A stretch of 30,353 bases of DNA. It comes from Candidatus Berkelbacteria bacterium (GTDB taxonomy: Bacteria; Patescibacteriota; UBA1384; UBA12157; JAENIV01). The position numbers and the translations under genes were made by a program. The first letter of the stretch is position 1. Each line of letters begins with the position of its first letter. Location: contig JAENIV010000008.1 in NCBI GenBank assembly GCA_016844295.1, positions 1 through 30,353 of the forward strand, in the 5' to 3' direction. This document shows positions 21,567 through 29,508 of the stretch, piece by piece. The notes beneath the pieces were generated by a model, which did no database searches, was not told where the DNA came from, and saw only the letters and a list, made by a program, of their open reading frames with translations.

Positions 21567-22112
21567 ATGGTTAAAAAAGGATTCACCTTAATTGAATTAT
21601 TAGTTGTTATGGGAATAATTGGACTTATGTCAGCAATTATTATCGTTGCTGTTTCTGCTGCTCGAAGAACAGCCCGGGATGGTCGAAGACTTGCGGATGT
21701 TAAGACCTTGAAAAATGCCATAGACCAGACTTATCTAAAAAGCGGGAAATATCCGATTGTTGGTTCTGAGGCGGTAACTACAGACTGTAATGCCTCAAAG
21801 ACTATGGCCCTTTTAAAAACAGCCATTGATGCAATAATACCCGGTGTTTATCCCACAAACGTTATTCACGACCCGACAGTTGCTACTGACTATACATATA
21901 TTTGGGGCGGAACAGTTGTAGGGACGACTTGTCCGGCCGATGCAAGTTATGGATTGTTAGTGAAGTTTGAAAATCCTCGAACAATCGGAACAACCTACTA
22001 TGATAGCACCTCAAGAAGATATTTTTGTAAAACTGGCACAAATTTGCATGCAGGTTGGTGGGACAATGCAGCCACGCCCGCTGTCAACGAAGCCCCAAAT
22101 TGCGATTTTTAA
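21567..22112 (+). CDS. Type IV pilin-like protein
   Basis: 181 aa. Class III signal MVKKG before FTLIELLVVMGIIGLMSAII, then AARRTARDGRRLADVKTLKNAI, the basic helical neck typical of this family in Patescibacteria. The C-terminus ends with FCKTG...AGWWDN...NCDF, shared with the next gene (YCKTG...ATWWSS...TCDL), so the two are tandem paralogues. A Cys pair may close the C-terminal loop. ATG at 21567 with AAGGAG upstream. Likely a minor or alternative pilin. Confidence 0.9.
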   Translation: MVKKGFTLIELLVVMGIIGLMSAIIIVAVSAARRTARDGRRLADVKTLKNAIDQTYLKSGKYPIVGSEAVTTDCNASKTMALLKTAIDAIIPGVYPTNVIHDPTVATDYTYIWGGTVVGTTCPADASYGLLVKFENPRTIGTTYYDSTSRRYFCKTGTNLHAGWWDNAATPAVNEAPNCDF

Positions 22113-22122
22113 AAGGAGTATT

Positions 22123-22575
22123 ATGACAAAAAGTAAATTACATGGCTTTACTTTAATCGAAATGTTAGTTGTTGTGGCAATAATTGCCCTTTTAGCGAGC
22201 ATTGTTATTGTTTCGGTTCAGAAGGCTGCTGCTAATGCAAGAGACGCGCGTAGAAAAGCCGATATCAAAACTCTCAAGAATGCGATTGAGCAATACGCAA
22301 ATAATAATCGAGGTTTGTATCCAACAACTGCGCCTACAGAAGGAAGTGCCCAATTACTAAGCACTTTATTAAGTCCATATCTTAATCCAATTCCTAACGA
22401 CCCAGCACCCCAAAGTACAAGTTATACAAACTATTGGTATTACAGCCCAACGACCAATAGTTATGGCTTGAGGGTACAGTTTGAAGAATTAACTTTTGGG
22501 ACGGTGAAATACTGTAAGACCGGAGTTAATATGGTAGCGACATGGTGGTCGAGCGCGCCAACTTGCGATTTATAA
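22123..22575 (+). CDS. Type IV pilin-like protein
   Basis: 150 aa, paralogue of its upstream neighbour. MTKSKLHG precedes FTLIEMLVVVAIIALLASIV, followed by ARDARRKADIKTLKNAIEQY and the motif NPIPNDPAP, a loop that recurs in several genes of this array. It ends YCKTGVNMVATWWSSAPTCDL. I use ATG at 22123, with AAAAGGAG 5 bases upstream; the frame is open further 5' but only inside the preceding gene. Confidence 0.9.
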   Translation: MTKSKLHGFTLIEMLVVVAIIALLASIVIVSVQKAAANARDARRKADIKTLKNAIEQYANNNRGLYPTTAPTEGSAQLLSTLLSPYLNPIPNDPAPQSTSYTNYWYYSPTTNSYGLRVQFEELTFGTVKYCKTGVNMVATWWSSAPTCDL

Positions 22576-22584
22576 ACAAAATAT

Positions 22585-23079
22585 ATGCTTAGAAAGAGTT
22601 TCACCTTAATCGAAATGTTAGTTGTAGTTTCCATAATCGCTATACTGGCAACAATTGTTATAGTTGCCGTGCAGCGTTCTTCATTGAACGCTCGCGACGG
22701 TAGGAGGGAAGCCGATGTAAAAAGTATCCAAACCGCTCTGGAGCAATACGCAAATGCACATTATGGTAATTACCCGCTTGCTCCATGTTTTTATTTTAAT
22801 GGGCGGGCATACGACATCTCCGAAACACATTCAAAGGCTTGCGATTCACAATCACCTCCCGTAGGCGCAGTAAGAGTAGCAGATGCATTAAAACCTTATT
22901 TAGATCCGATCCCTAAAGATCCAATACTTAATCCAAATGAAACATCTGCAAAAGGCAAATATGTCTACGTTTCAACTACGGGCCGGGAATACGGTATTCA
23001 AATATATATTGAAGATACAGATTCTTTTTGTGCGGTAGGTCCTGAAGGAACTGGATGGACCACTCCGTGTGATTTTTAA
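22585..23079 (+). CDS. Type IV pilin-like protein
   Basis: 164 aa. Leader MLRKS, so the residue before the cleavage site is Ser instead of Gly, then FTLIEMLVVVSIIAILATIV and ARDGRREADVKSIQTALEQY. The loop LDPIPKDPILNPNE parallels NPIPNDP in the previous gene. It ends FCAVGPEGTGWTTPCDF, the same Cys...Trp...Cys-Asp signature. Ser at the -1 position recurs in six later genes. PilD enzymes strongly prefer Gly, so processing of these pilins deserves attention. Confidence 0.88.
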   Translation: MLRKSFTLIEMLVVVSIIAILATIVIVAVQRSSLNARDGRREADVKSIQTALEQYANAHYGNYPLAPCFYFNGRAYDISETHSKACDSQSPPVGAVRVADALKPYLDPIPKDPILNPNETSAKGKYVYVSTTGREYGIQIYIEDTDSFCAVGPEGTGWTTPCDF

Positions 23080-23089
23080 AGGAGATTAA

Positions 23090-23761
23090 TTGAGAAAAAA
23101 AGGATTTACATTAATTGAATTACTCGTAGTAATCTTGATCATTGCCTTGATAGCCGGAATGATCTTGACAATAACTACTAGAGCGAGATCTGACGCCAGG
23201 GATGGAAAAAGAAGGGCAGATCTAGATACCATTAAAACTGCCGTCGAGATGTATTACGCAAAATATGGTACATATAAAATTTATAAAACGCTGCCGACTA
23301 CCGCTAATCCAAATGGGGAACTGGCTGGAAATACAGCAGATAGTTTTGGCTATGGTTATTTTTCATGGTTTAATTGTAATCGGGGTGTAGATTACGCTTC
23401 GGTCAGTGTCGGTGAAGCATTAAGGCAATGGGGTTATCTAAATCCTGTACCGATTGCTTCTGGTTTTAATATCAGTGATACAAGTGACGGTCCGGAAGAT
23501 GTTTGTAATAACAGTTATGGCGCCGGTGAAGATGATTTTGTTGAATATATCTACTTTACTGATGGAAATCAATATTCAATCTATACGAAACTTGAGAATC
23601 CTAATTACAATCCGTCAAAAGATCAGGCTTGCGATTACGTAGGCGATACAACTTGTGTATGTCATTGGGACGAAAAAAGCTCAAGCGGAATGTGTCCCCA
23701 CGATGCGATAGGAAGTTATATTGCAAGATGGTCAAATTACCGAGTTGGAAACGGCCAATAA
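23090..23761 (+). CDS. Type IV pilin-like protein (TTG start)
   Basis: 223 aa. TTG start at 23090 behind AAAGGAG, leader MRKKG, then FTLIELLVVILIIALIAGMI and ARDGKRRADLDTIKTAVEMY. The globular domain contains WGYLNPVPI, YFTDGNQYSIYTKLENPN and ends YRVGNGQ, all shared with the next gene, so these two form a second paralogue pair. Eight Cys are present in the exported part, including CNRGVD and CVCHWD. Confidence 0.9.
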   Translation: MRKKGFTLIELLVVILIIALIAGMILTITTRARSDARDGKRRADLDTIKTAVEMYYAKYGTYKIYKTLPTTANPNGELAGNTADSFGYGYFSWFNCNRGVDYASVSVGEALRQWGYLNPVPIASGFNISDTSDGPEDVCNNSYGAGEDDFVEYIYFTDGNQYSIYTKLENPNYNPSKDQACDYVGDTTCVCHWDEKSSSGMCPHDAIGSYIARWSNYRVGNGQ

Positions 23762-23800
23762 TTAGATTTTTTGAAAATATTAAATTAACAAGGAGATTAA

Positions 23801-24370
23801 ATGAATAAAAGTAGAGGTTTCACCTTAATCGAAATGCTTGTAGTCGTATTTATAATAAGTTTATTGGCAAGTATTGTTATTGTTACGGTAAACCGTAGCC
23901 GTGTTGAAGCCAAAGATGCGAAACGTAAAACGGACTTAGCCACAATTAAAACTGCTGTCGAATTGTATCGTGATCGTTTTGGCACATATGATATTACTTT
24001 TAATACTGGTACACCGCCTTATCCATCATCGGGTTATAATTCGCCGTCAAGAGGCTGGTTTAATTACGAATGCGGCGCAGGTTGTGCTAATTACAAGTAT
24101 TCAATCGCTCATGGTCTTGAGAGTTGGGGATTTTTAAATCCGGCCCCGGTTGATCCTGTCCATAATGGTCCGCCCAGCTGGGCCGCGGGAGATTATGAAT
24201 ATATGCTTTATACAGATGGAAATAAATATTCTATTTATACACGGTTAGAGAATCCAAATTGCACCCCTGTTGGGGATTGTTGGGATAATTCTAGTTCATC
24301 TGGGACATACGCAAGTGTTGGCCCGACATCAGCGTACGAGATGAATTACCGAGTTGGTAATGGATATTGA
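23801..24370 (+). CDS. Type IV pilin-like protein
   Basis: 189 aa, ATG at 23801 behind AAGGAG. Leader MNKSRG, then FTLIEMLVVVFIISLLASIV and AKDAKRKTDLATIKTAVELY. It shares WGFLNPAPV, LYTDGNKYSIYTRLENPN and the final YRVGNGY with its upstream neighbour. Exported Cys residues occur as NYECGAGCANY and NCTPVGDC. A tandem paralogue, probably kept for surface diversity or as a pilus subunit variant. Confidence 0.9.
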   Translation: MNKSRGFTLIEMLVVVFIISLLASIVIVTVNRSRVEAKDAKRKTDLATIKTAVELYRDRFGTYDITFNTGTPPYPSSGYNSPSRGWFNYECGAGCANYKYSIAHGLESWGFLNPAPVDPVHNGPPSWAAGDYEYMLYTDGNKYSIYTRLENPNCTPVGDCWDNSSSSGTYASVGPTSAYEMNYRVGNGY

Positions 24371-24386
24371 ATCTAAAGGAGGGGTT

Positions 24387-24986
24387 TTGAGCGCAACAAA
24401 AAAGGGCTTCACTTTAATCGAAATAATGGTAGTCGTGTTTATCATTGCTTTAATGACAACTATAATTATTGTCGCTTTTTCTTATCCAAGACAAAATGCG
24501 CGTGATTTACGCAGAATCTCAGATTTAAACGAAGTCGCAGCAGCAATAAATAGATATTATTTGGACAACGGTCATTTTCCTGGAGAAAATTATGACGGGA
24601 CTTGTGGAGAGAATTGTTGGTATCCTCTTTCAAAAATCAGATATTACGATATGGTAAATTTTACTTTGGACACAGAAACTCAATTATCAACATCATATTT
24701 AGATCGAGTTCCACAGGATCCATTATTTCAAACTTCGCAACACGATGGTTCTTTATCTTGGGAAGATGTAACTAATTCTGTCTGGGGATACCGTTTTACG
24801 TGTTGGGGCGGAGGCGTTTCAGAATGCCGATGGTTTTCGTTAGGTACTGTTGTTGAATTAGAAAAAAATGCCACTGTTCTAACAGGCACACCTACGGGTC
24901 AGAAAGAATTTAGACTTTTTAATGGGAAAACATGCTATAACATGAATGAATGTTCGCCACCGAGCGCCCCGGGAACTGGGCAGTAG
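24387..24986 (+). CDS. Type IV pilin-like protein (TTG start)
   Basis: 199 aa. I use TTG at 24387 because AGGAGGGG lies immediately upstream; an in-frame ATG at 24354 would lie inside the preceding gene. Leader (L)SATKKG, then FTLIEIMVVVFIIALMTTII and YPRQNARDLRRISDLNEVAAAI. Motifs YLDRVPQDP and LEKNATVLTGTPTGQKEF...FNGKTC recur in the N-terminal part of the next, much longer gene, marking a third paralogue pair. Confidence 0.88.
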   Translation: MSATKKGFTLIEIMVVVFIIALMTTIIIVAFSYPRQNARDLRRISDLNEVAAAINRYYLDNGHFPGENYDGTCGENCWYPLSKIRYYDMVNFTLDTETQLSTSYLDRVPQDPLFQTSQHDGSLSWEDVTNSVWGYRFTCWGGGVSECRWFSLGTVVELEKNATVLTGTPTGQKEFRLFNGKTCYNMNECSPPSAPGTGQ

Positions 24987-25007
24987 AGAATTATTTAAGG
25001 AGGGTCG

Positions 25008-26480
25008 TTGATTCATAAATCATTCACTTTAATCGAAATCCTGGTTGTTGTTTTTATAATTGCCCTAATTACAAGTATTATAATTTTATCTTTTGGTTAT
25101 CCCAGACAAACGTCGCGGGATTCTGAGCGTAATTCTGACTTAAATAAAGTAGCTGCGGCCCTCGGTAACTATTATCTTGATAATAGTAAATACCCCTTGC
25201 CGAACTCCGGGGCTCTGTTAAATCCCGGAGAAAATGAATCAAACATTGCTACTTCGAAATCTGATTATATTTATTTACTTGGCGTATTAACAGGAACTCC
25301 CAAATATTTAGATAAGTGTGTGAGAGATCCAAATGATCAAGTCGCTATCTCCGATTGTACTTCGCTCCAAAATCCCACAAATCCAAATTTCGGTTATCGG
25401 TATGTTTGCTGGAAAAATAGTCCGACTGGGGCAGATTGCCAAAGTTATTTACTTGTTGGCGCCACAGAGTTGGAGAAAGGGGCTAATATTTTATCCGGAG
25501 GTCTTTCGACAGAAAAGGAGTTTGCTATTTGTAACGGGAAAACCACCGGTCAAACTCAATGCGGAGTCCAACTTGTCGGAGGGACGACACCAACACCGAC
25601 GATTACAGTTACAAATAACCCGGGTCCCGCGATTGCCTATTTATTTTGGAAAGACGATGCTGAAAATTATCAAAATTTAGGACGGTTTTTACACACAACC
25701 ATAGACCAATGGGCTGCGGGGACAACGCGCGGAATCATGTGGGACACTGATAGTCGAAACTCACGCTACGATACAAGTTTTTCATGTTTAAAATACTGTG
25801 CAACGCCGAAGACAGGCACAGGGGAATTATGCGGATGCGGAGAAAATAATCCGGAGCAATTTTACGCCGACGTTTTAAGAAATCGTGCTGAAATTCGAGT
25901 TTGTACTGACCAAAGTTGTAGCGGTTCAAGTTACATCGGAACAGTCCACCTTTTCCAAAACGGGGTTGACAAAGGTAAATTCGCCACATCTTCAATTGAT
26001 GCAACTTCTATGTGGGTAGTAGTCCCTGACCCGATGGGAGGACCGCCTTATCAGTCATGTGATTTTCAAACTAAATCTTATTATATCGTCTCTACAAATT
26101 ACTACGTTCACGAGACTATAAGTTTACCAAATACATCAGATCACGCCCAGGATGATTTAATTGCCAAGTTTAATTCAGATATTTTAGCCCTTAAAGTTGT
26201 TGATAACGCTGGGGGCGATAAAGGTGAATTAAAAATATTTCAAAAAAGTGGCACAACTTACAACGATTTGGGTAAGTATAGAGAAACTTCTGGGGGTGCC
26301 CAAGGCAGATGTAAATCTGCTTTAACGACAAATTGGAATCAGGTCAATGTCAGATGGGCAACCGATACAAACCGCGGAGGGTCAAATGACAGTCCTTTTG
26401 ATGAAACTTGTCTTGATTTAACGTGTGAAATTAACCGATGGCTAACTAATACAGGAATATATGTTGGGCTTTCGTTATAA
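25008..26480 (+). CDS. Giant pilin-like protein with about 290-residue C-terminal extension
   Basis: 490 aa, TTG start at 25008 behind AAGGAGGG. Leader MIHKS, then FTLIEILVVVFIIALITSII and SRDSERNSDLNKVAAALGNY. Residues about 1-190 are a paralogue of the preceding 199-aa pilin (LEKGANILSGGLSTEKEFAI, CNGKT). A Thr/Pro linker (GTTPTPTITVTNNPGP) joins a large Cys-rich, beta-strand-rich domain beginning IAYLFWKDDAENYQ and ending TCEINRWLTNTGIYVGLSL. The C-terminal domain is unrecognised; it would stand out from a pilus and is a candidate tip adhesin or binding module. Confidence 0.85.
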   Translation: MIHKSFTLIEILVVVFIIALITSIIILSFGYPRQTSRDSERNSDLNKVAAALGNYYLDNSKYPLPNSGALLNPGENESNIATSKSDYIYLLGVLTGTPKYLDKCVRDPNDQVAISDCTSLQNPTNPNFGYRYVCWKNSPTGADCQSYLLVGATELEKGANILSGGLSTEKEFAICNGKTTGQTQCGVQLVGGTTPTPTITVTNNPGPAIAYLFWKDDAENYQNLGRFLHTTIDQWAAGTTRGIMWDTDSRNSRYDTSFSCLKYCATPKTGTGELCGCGENNPEQFYADVLRNRAEIRVCTDQSCSGSSYIGTVHLFQNGVDKGKFATSSIDATSMWVVVPDPMGGPPYQSCDFQTKSYYIVSTNYYVHETISLPNTSDHAQDDLIAKFNSDILALKVVDNAGGDKGELKIFQKSGTTYNDLGKYRETSGGAQGRCKSALTTNWNQVNVRWATDTNRGGSNDSPFDETCLDLTCEINRWLTNTGIYVGLSL

Positions 26481-26484
26481 CAAT

Positions 26485-27108
26485 ATGAAAAAACACAAAT
26501 CATTCACTTTAATCGAAATGCTGGTAACCATTATGATTGTGGTTTTAATTACCTCAGTTTCGGTTTTAAGTTTAGGTTCGGCAAAAAGTGCGGAAACTGT
26601 TTCAACTCAAGGTGACGAATTAAAGGGCTTAATTGATGAATTAAAAAGTTACGCTGCCGGTAACGACAGAGATCGGGCTGGTAATTATGTATTAATAATT
26701 CAAACAAGCGGGGCTACAGGCACAGATTATTGTAATCAACCTGCAGCGGCCAATAGAAACAGTCTAATAAAGAATGAATATATGATTTGCGAAACGCAAG
26801 ATAAAGATATTTCAAGTTATACTTTGCCGGGCTCTTTGGATAATAGCAATTTGAATAGGGTTCGAGCCGGGAGTTTAAATTCAGATTTGACGATTGCTTC
26901 TGCCGGTTTTGATCCGGCCAATCCGACTAGTTCAGTTAATCCGATAGTTATCAATATCAGGGCATATGATGGTCAAGTGGGTTACGGTTTAAAATACTGT
27001 GATTCATCGTCAACATATTGCGGTCCAACCTTTCCTACAATAACACTTACAAAATCTGATCAAACCCAAACATTAACTTTAAATTCAATTTTAGGGACAT
27101 TTCGATGA
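26485..27108 (+). CDS. Minor pseudopilin, FimT/GspH-like
   Basis: 207 aa from ATG at 26485 (MKKHKS before FTLIEMLVTIMIVVLITSVS). The region after the helix, SVLSLGSAKSAETVSTQGDELKGLIDELKSYA, and the globular part fit GspH/FimT-type minor pilins better than the array pilins, as it lacks the RDARRKAD neck. An in-frame ATG at 26461 overlaps the previous gene and has no ribosome site. Its stop overlaps the next start (ATGA), beginning a coupled four-gene set. Family assignment rests partly on gene order. Confidence 0.75.
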   Translation: MKKHKSFTLIEMLVTIMIVVLITSVSVLSLGSAKSAETVSTQGDELKGLIDELKSYAAGNDRDRAGNYVLIIQTSGATGTDYCNQPAAANRNSLIKNEYMICETQDKDISSYTLPGSLDNSNLNRVRAGSLNSDLTIASAGFDPANPTSSVNPIVINIRAYDGQVGYGLKYCDSSSTYCGPTFPTITLTKSDQTQTLTLNSILGTFR

Positions 27109-27563
27109 AAAAAAATCCACCAATCTTTTTATCACGAATAATCGCGAATAAGAGGGAAAGGAATGCCTTCAGTTTAATCGAGGTGGTTTTCGCCTGTGCA
27201 GTCTTAATTATTTTTATGCTCGCAGGTGTGATTTTATATGGTACCAGCATGCGTAATGCCGTTATCTCTAAACATCGCTTAACTGCCAATTATTTAGCAA
27301 ATAAATATCTTGAAGAGTTTAACGTTTGTCGTGATGCTTATTATATGAACAGCCCGGCTGCTTCTCCAAACTGGGTTACGATTCTGAGTAGTTGCGCCCC
27401 AGTGCCCGCAAGCGCATCTTATGATGGAATTAGTTATAGTTACGCTCGAGCGAATCTAGCAATTTTTGGCGGGCAAAGAGTAACAATTACTGTTTCGTGG
27501 ACGGACTTTAGCGCAAATTATAATGTTACACTTTACAGGTATTTAACAGATTGGCAAAAATAA
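27105..27563 (+). CDS. Minor pseudopilin, PilV/GspI-like
   Basis: 152 aa. A long basic leader (MKKNPPIFLSRIIANKRERNA) precedes FSLIEVVFACAVLIIFMLAG; the residue before the cleavage site is Ala. FSLIEV and the following GTSMRNAVISKHRLTANYLANKYLEEF resemble PilV/GspI (helix with ...A..LA...lE). Start overlaps the upstream stop by 4 bases. Expected role: part of the tip complex that initiates pilus assembly. Confidence 0.78.
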   Translation: MKKNPPIFLSRIIANKRERNAFSLIEVVFACAVLIIFMLAGVILYGTSMRNAVISKHRLTANYLANKYLEEFNVCRDAYYMNSPAASPNWVTILSSCAPVPASASYDGISYSYARANLAIFGGQRVTITVSWTDFSANYNVTLYRYLTDWQK

Positions 27564-28225
27564 TGAAAAGAAATTTTGCTAAAACAAAATCTTTCACTTT
27601 AATAGAATTACTTGTTTCGGTGACAATTTTCGTTGTTGTTACTGTTGTTGTTATTTCGATTCTTTCAATTACCGTCAGTTCCAAATCTAAAATTAAAGCC
27701 ATAAATCAACTGCGGACCGAGGGCAGTATGGTTATGGCCGAAGCCCAAGATATGGTTGAAAAAGGAAATTATTTTTCCGGTGGCAATGCGGGGGTAGTAA
27801 TAAAACCGGATAATGTTTACATGGCTGCGAATGCCTGCGTACCTCTTACCGAGACCACACCGCTTATTAATGATATGCTCGGCTCATTTTATATGGATCC
27901 CAAGGGAGCGTTGGTTGGCAGAGATCTATCAGTAAATTCCAGCCGTATTCAACTGTTAAAAACAATTACTCCGCCAGGCAGCCCAATAAATTCGCAAACT
28001 GGTTATTTAACTTCGGAAGGAGTGCAAGTAACAAAATTTTATGTTTATGGTTTATATCGAAATCCAAATATTATTGTTTGTGGCCAGCCAACAAAAGTTG
28101 TTATTGATCTTGGCCTTAAGGTCATTGCCAGCGGTTCTTCCGGCCAGGACTCAACCTTAAATATAATATCAACATTTACCCCAAAATATCCCGGCCCGGA
28201 TTTAGCCGGAGATTCAGTGCAATAA
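27563..28225 (+). CDS. Minor pseudopilin, PilW/GspJ-like
   Basis: 220 aa from ATG at 27563, which overlaps the preceding TAA (TAATG). Leader MKRNFAKTKS before FTLIELLVSVTIFVVVTVVV, then ISILSITVSSKSKIKAINQLRTEGSMVMAEAQDMVEKG, which resembles the PilW/GspJ neck. In-frame TTG at 27551 is a less likely start. Ends in a Ser/Pro tail. Predicted tip-complex member with the genes on either side. Confidence 0.75.
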   Translation: MKRNFAKTKSFTLIELLVSVTIFVVVTVVVISILSITVSSKSKIKAINQLRTEGSMVMAEAQDMVEKGNYFSGGNAGVVIKPDNVYMAANACVPLTETTPLINDMLGSFYMDPKGALVGRDLSVNSSRIQLLKTITPPGSPINSQTGYLTSEGVQVTKFYVYGLYRNPNIIVCGQPTKVVIDLGLKVIASGSSGQDSTLNIISTFTPKYPGPDLAGDSVQ

Positions 28226-28234
28226 GGGAAAATT

Positions 28235-29500
28235 ATGAAAATTAAAATTTATAACAAAGGAAAAAGCGCAGCCTTGATCATTGCCTTAATTATCGTCACG
28301 GTATCTTCAATTATGCTTCTTGGTCTTGGGAGGACAACAATTAGTTCAACTTTTGTGTCAAATCGCTTTGGCGATTCAGTCATCGCAAATAATTTAGCCT
28401 GGAGCGGTATTGAAGATGCTTTAGTTAGGCTTAGAGGAAACGTTCTTTCATTATATTGGCCTGATTGGGGAGTTATTAATGATGGCACTTCTTTCGGTTA
28501 TCCGTTCATAATAAGAAGAAATGCAACAAAGCATGGAACCGGACCTGTGGGGAAGACTAACCAAATAGCAGGATATCAAACGGCTGGTCCGCCTCCGGTC
28601 GTTCCCGGTATTAATAATATTGTATCTGTCCTGAATTCTTGTGTATCTGGGGTAGATAATCTGTGTGATAGTAGTTGGGTTCAATCTGATCAGTATTATG
28701 ATGTTCGAGCCTCTGGAAGCGATGATACCGCAGGGCCTCAAGTTGGGAGTCAACCTGTAAGATTGGTTAATTTACAATATAGTGGTGGAGCATATAGCCC
28801 TGTAAGGAAAAATGGATTTTATAAAATTAGTAATACCGAGGGAACATCAGTTGATAGGTTTTTTGACTTATCACAATACAGAGGTAATACTGGGGCTCTT
28901 GACTCAGATCAACGTATTGGACTTGTTTTTGAAATGTCTGGCGCTACAATTCCAGCAGGCGGTAATATTGATATTAACTTTTTTATTAAGTATAAAAATC
29001 TAGATACTAATTTAGATTTAAAAAATGATCATTTGTCGTGTAAAAGTTTTATTGTAGGTCCCCCGGCTCAGAATAAGCTCGGTTACCAAGAGAGTTTCTG
29101 GGTAACTGATCAACCAGCCTATCCAACCGTACCGGTTGGAGTACAAACATTAGCATTCTACACACCTTTCTCGTGTGTGGCCGGAGTTGGTATAAATGCG
29201 GCGGTAGACTACGCGGGCGTTAGGGTAAATTATAATGGTGGCGCGACGGGAAATATTTATTTTGGATTACGAACTTCAACGTCTTTACCGCAGAATGGAG
29301 ATTCATTCTTAGGAACAGGCGTTACCAAATTAATTTCCACTGGCATCGCTGGCAACGCTCGTAAAACAATCGAGGTTTGGGCGTATAAAAATTTAAAACT
29401 TGATTTAAATTCGCCAATTCCTCTCTGTAAGGGCGTGAACGATGGAATTAGTAATTTGAGTTTATGCCAAATAAAAATTGATAAAGACATAAAATATTAA
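28235..29500 (+). CDS. Minor pseudopilin, PilX/GspK-like, large
   Basis: 421 aa. The N-terminus MKIKIYNKGKSAALIIALII lacks the FTLIE signature and instead has SAALIIALIIVTVSSIMLLG, the form of PilX/GspK proteins, whose position 5 is often not Glu. The region NNLAWSGIEDALVRLRGN fits the GspK/PilX neck. A long globular domain follows with several Cys (NSCVSGVDNLCDSSW, LSCKSF, FSCVAG, PLCKGV) and Gly-rich strands. In the type II secretion system, GspK caps the pseudopilus tip. Ends IKIDKDIKY; 8 bases before the next gene. Confidence 0.75.
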   Translation: MKIKIYNKGKSAALIIALIIVTVSSIMLLGLGRTTISSTFVSNRFGDSVIANNLAWSGIEDALVRLRGNVLSLYWPDWGVINDGTSFGYPFIIRRNATKHGTGPVGKTNQIAGYQTAGPPPVVPGINNIVSVLNSCVSGVDNLCDSSWVQSDQYYDVRASGSDDTAGPQVGSQPVRLVNLQYSGGAYSPVRKNGFYKISNTEGTSVDRFFDLSQYRGNTGALDSDQRIGLVFEMSGATIPAGGNIDINFFIKYKNLDTNLDLKNDHLSCKSFIVGPPAQNKLGYQESFWVTDQPAYPTVPVGVQTLAFYTPFSCVAGVGINAAVDYAGVRVNYNGGATGNIYFGLRTSTSLPQNGDSFLGTGVTKLISTGIAGNARKTIEVWAYKNLKLDLNSPIPLCKGVNDGISNLSLCQIKIDKDIKY

Positions 29501-29508
29501 AGGACAAT

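Noticed and set aside
21362..21721. 119-codon minus-strand frame with natural-looking composition inside the pilin region, suggesting an inverted segment
   Set aside because: I considered DNA inversion, but no flanking inverted repeat was found and a simple frameshift on the plus strand restores a pilin-like C-terminus.
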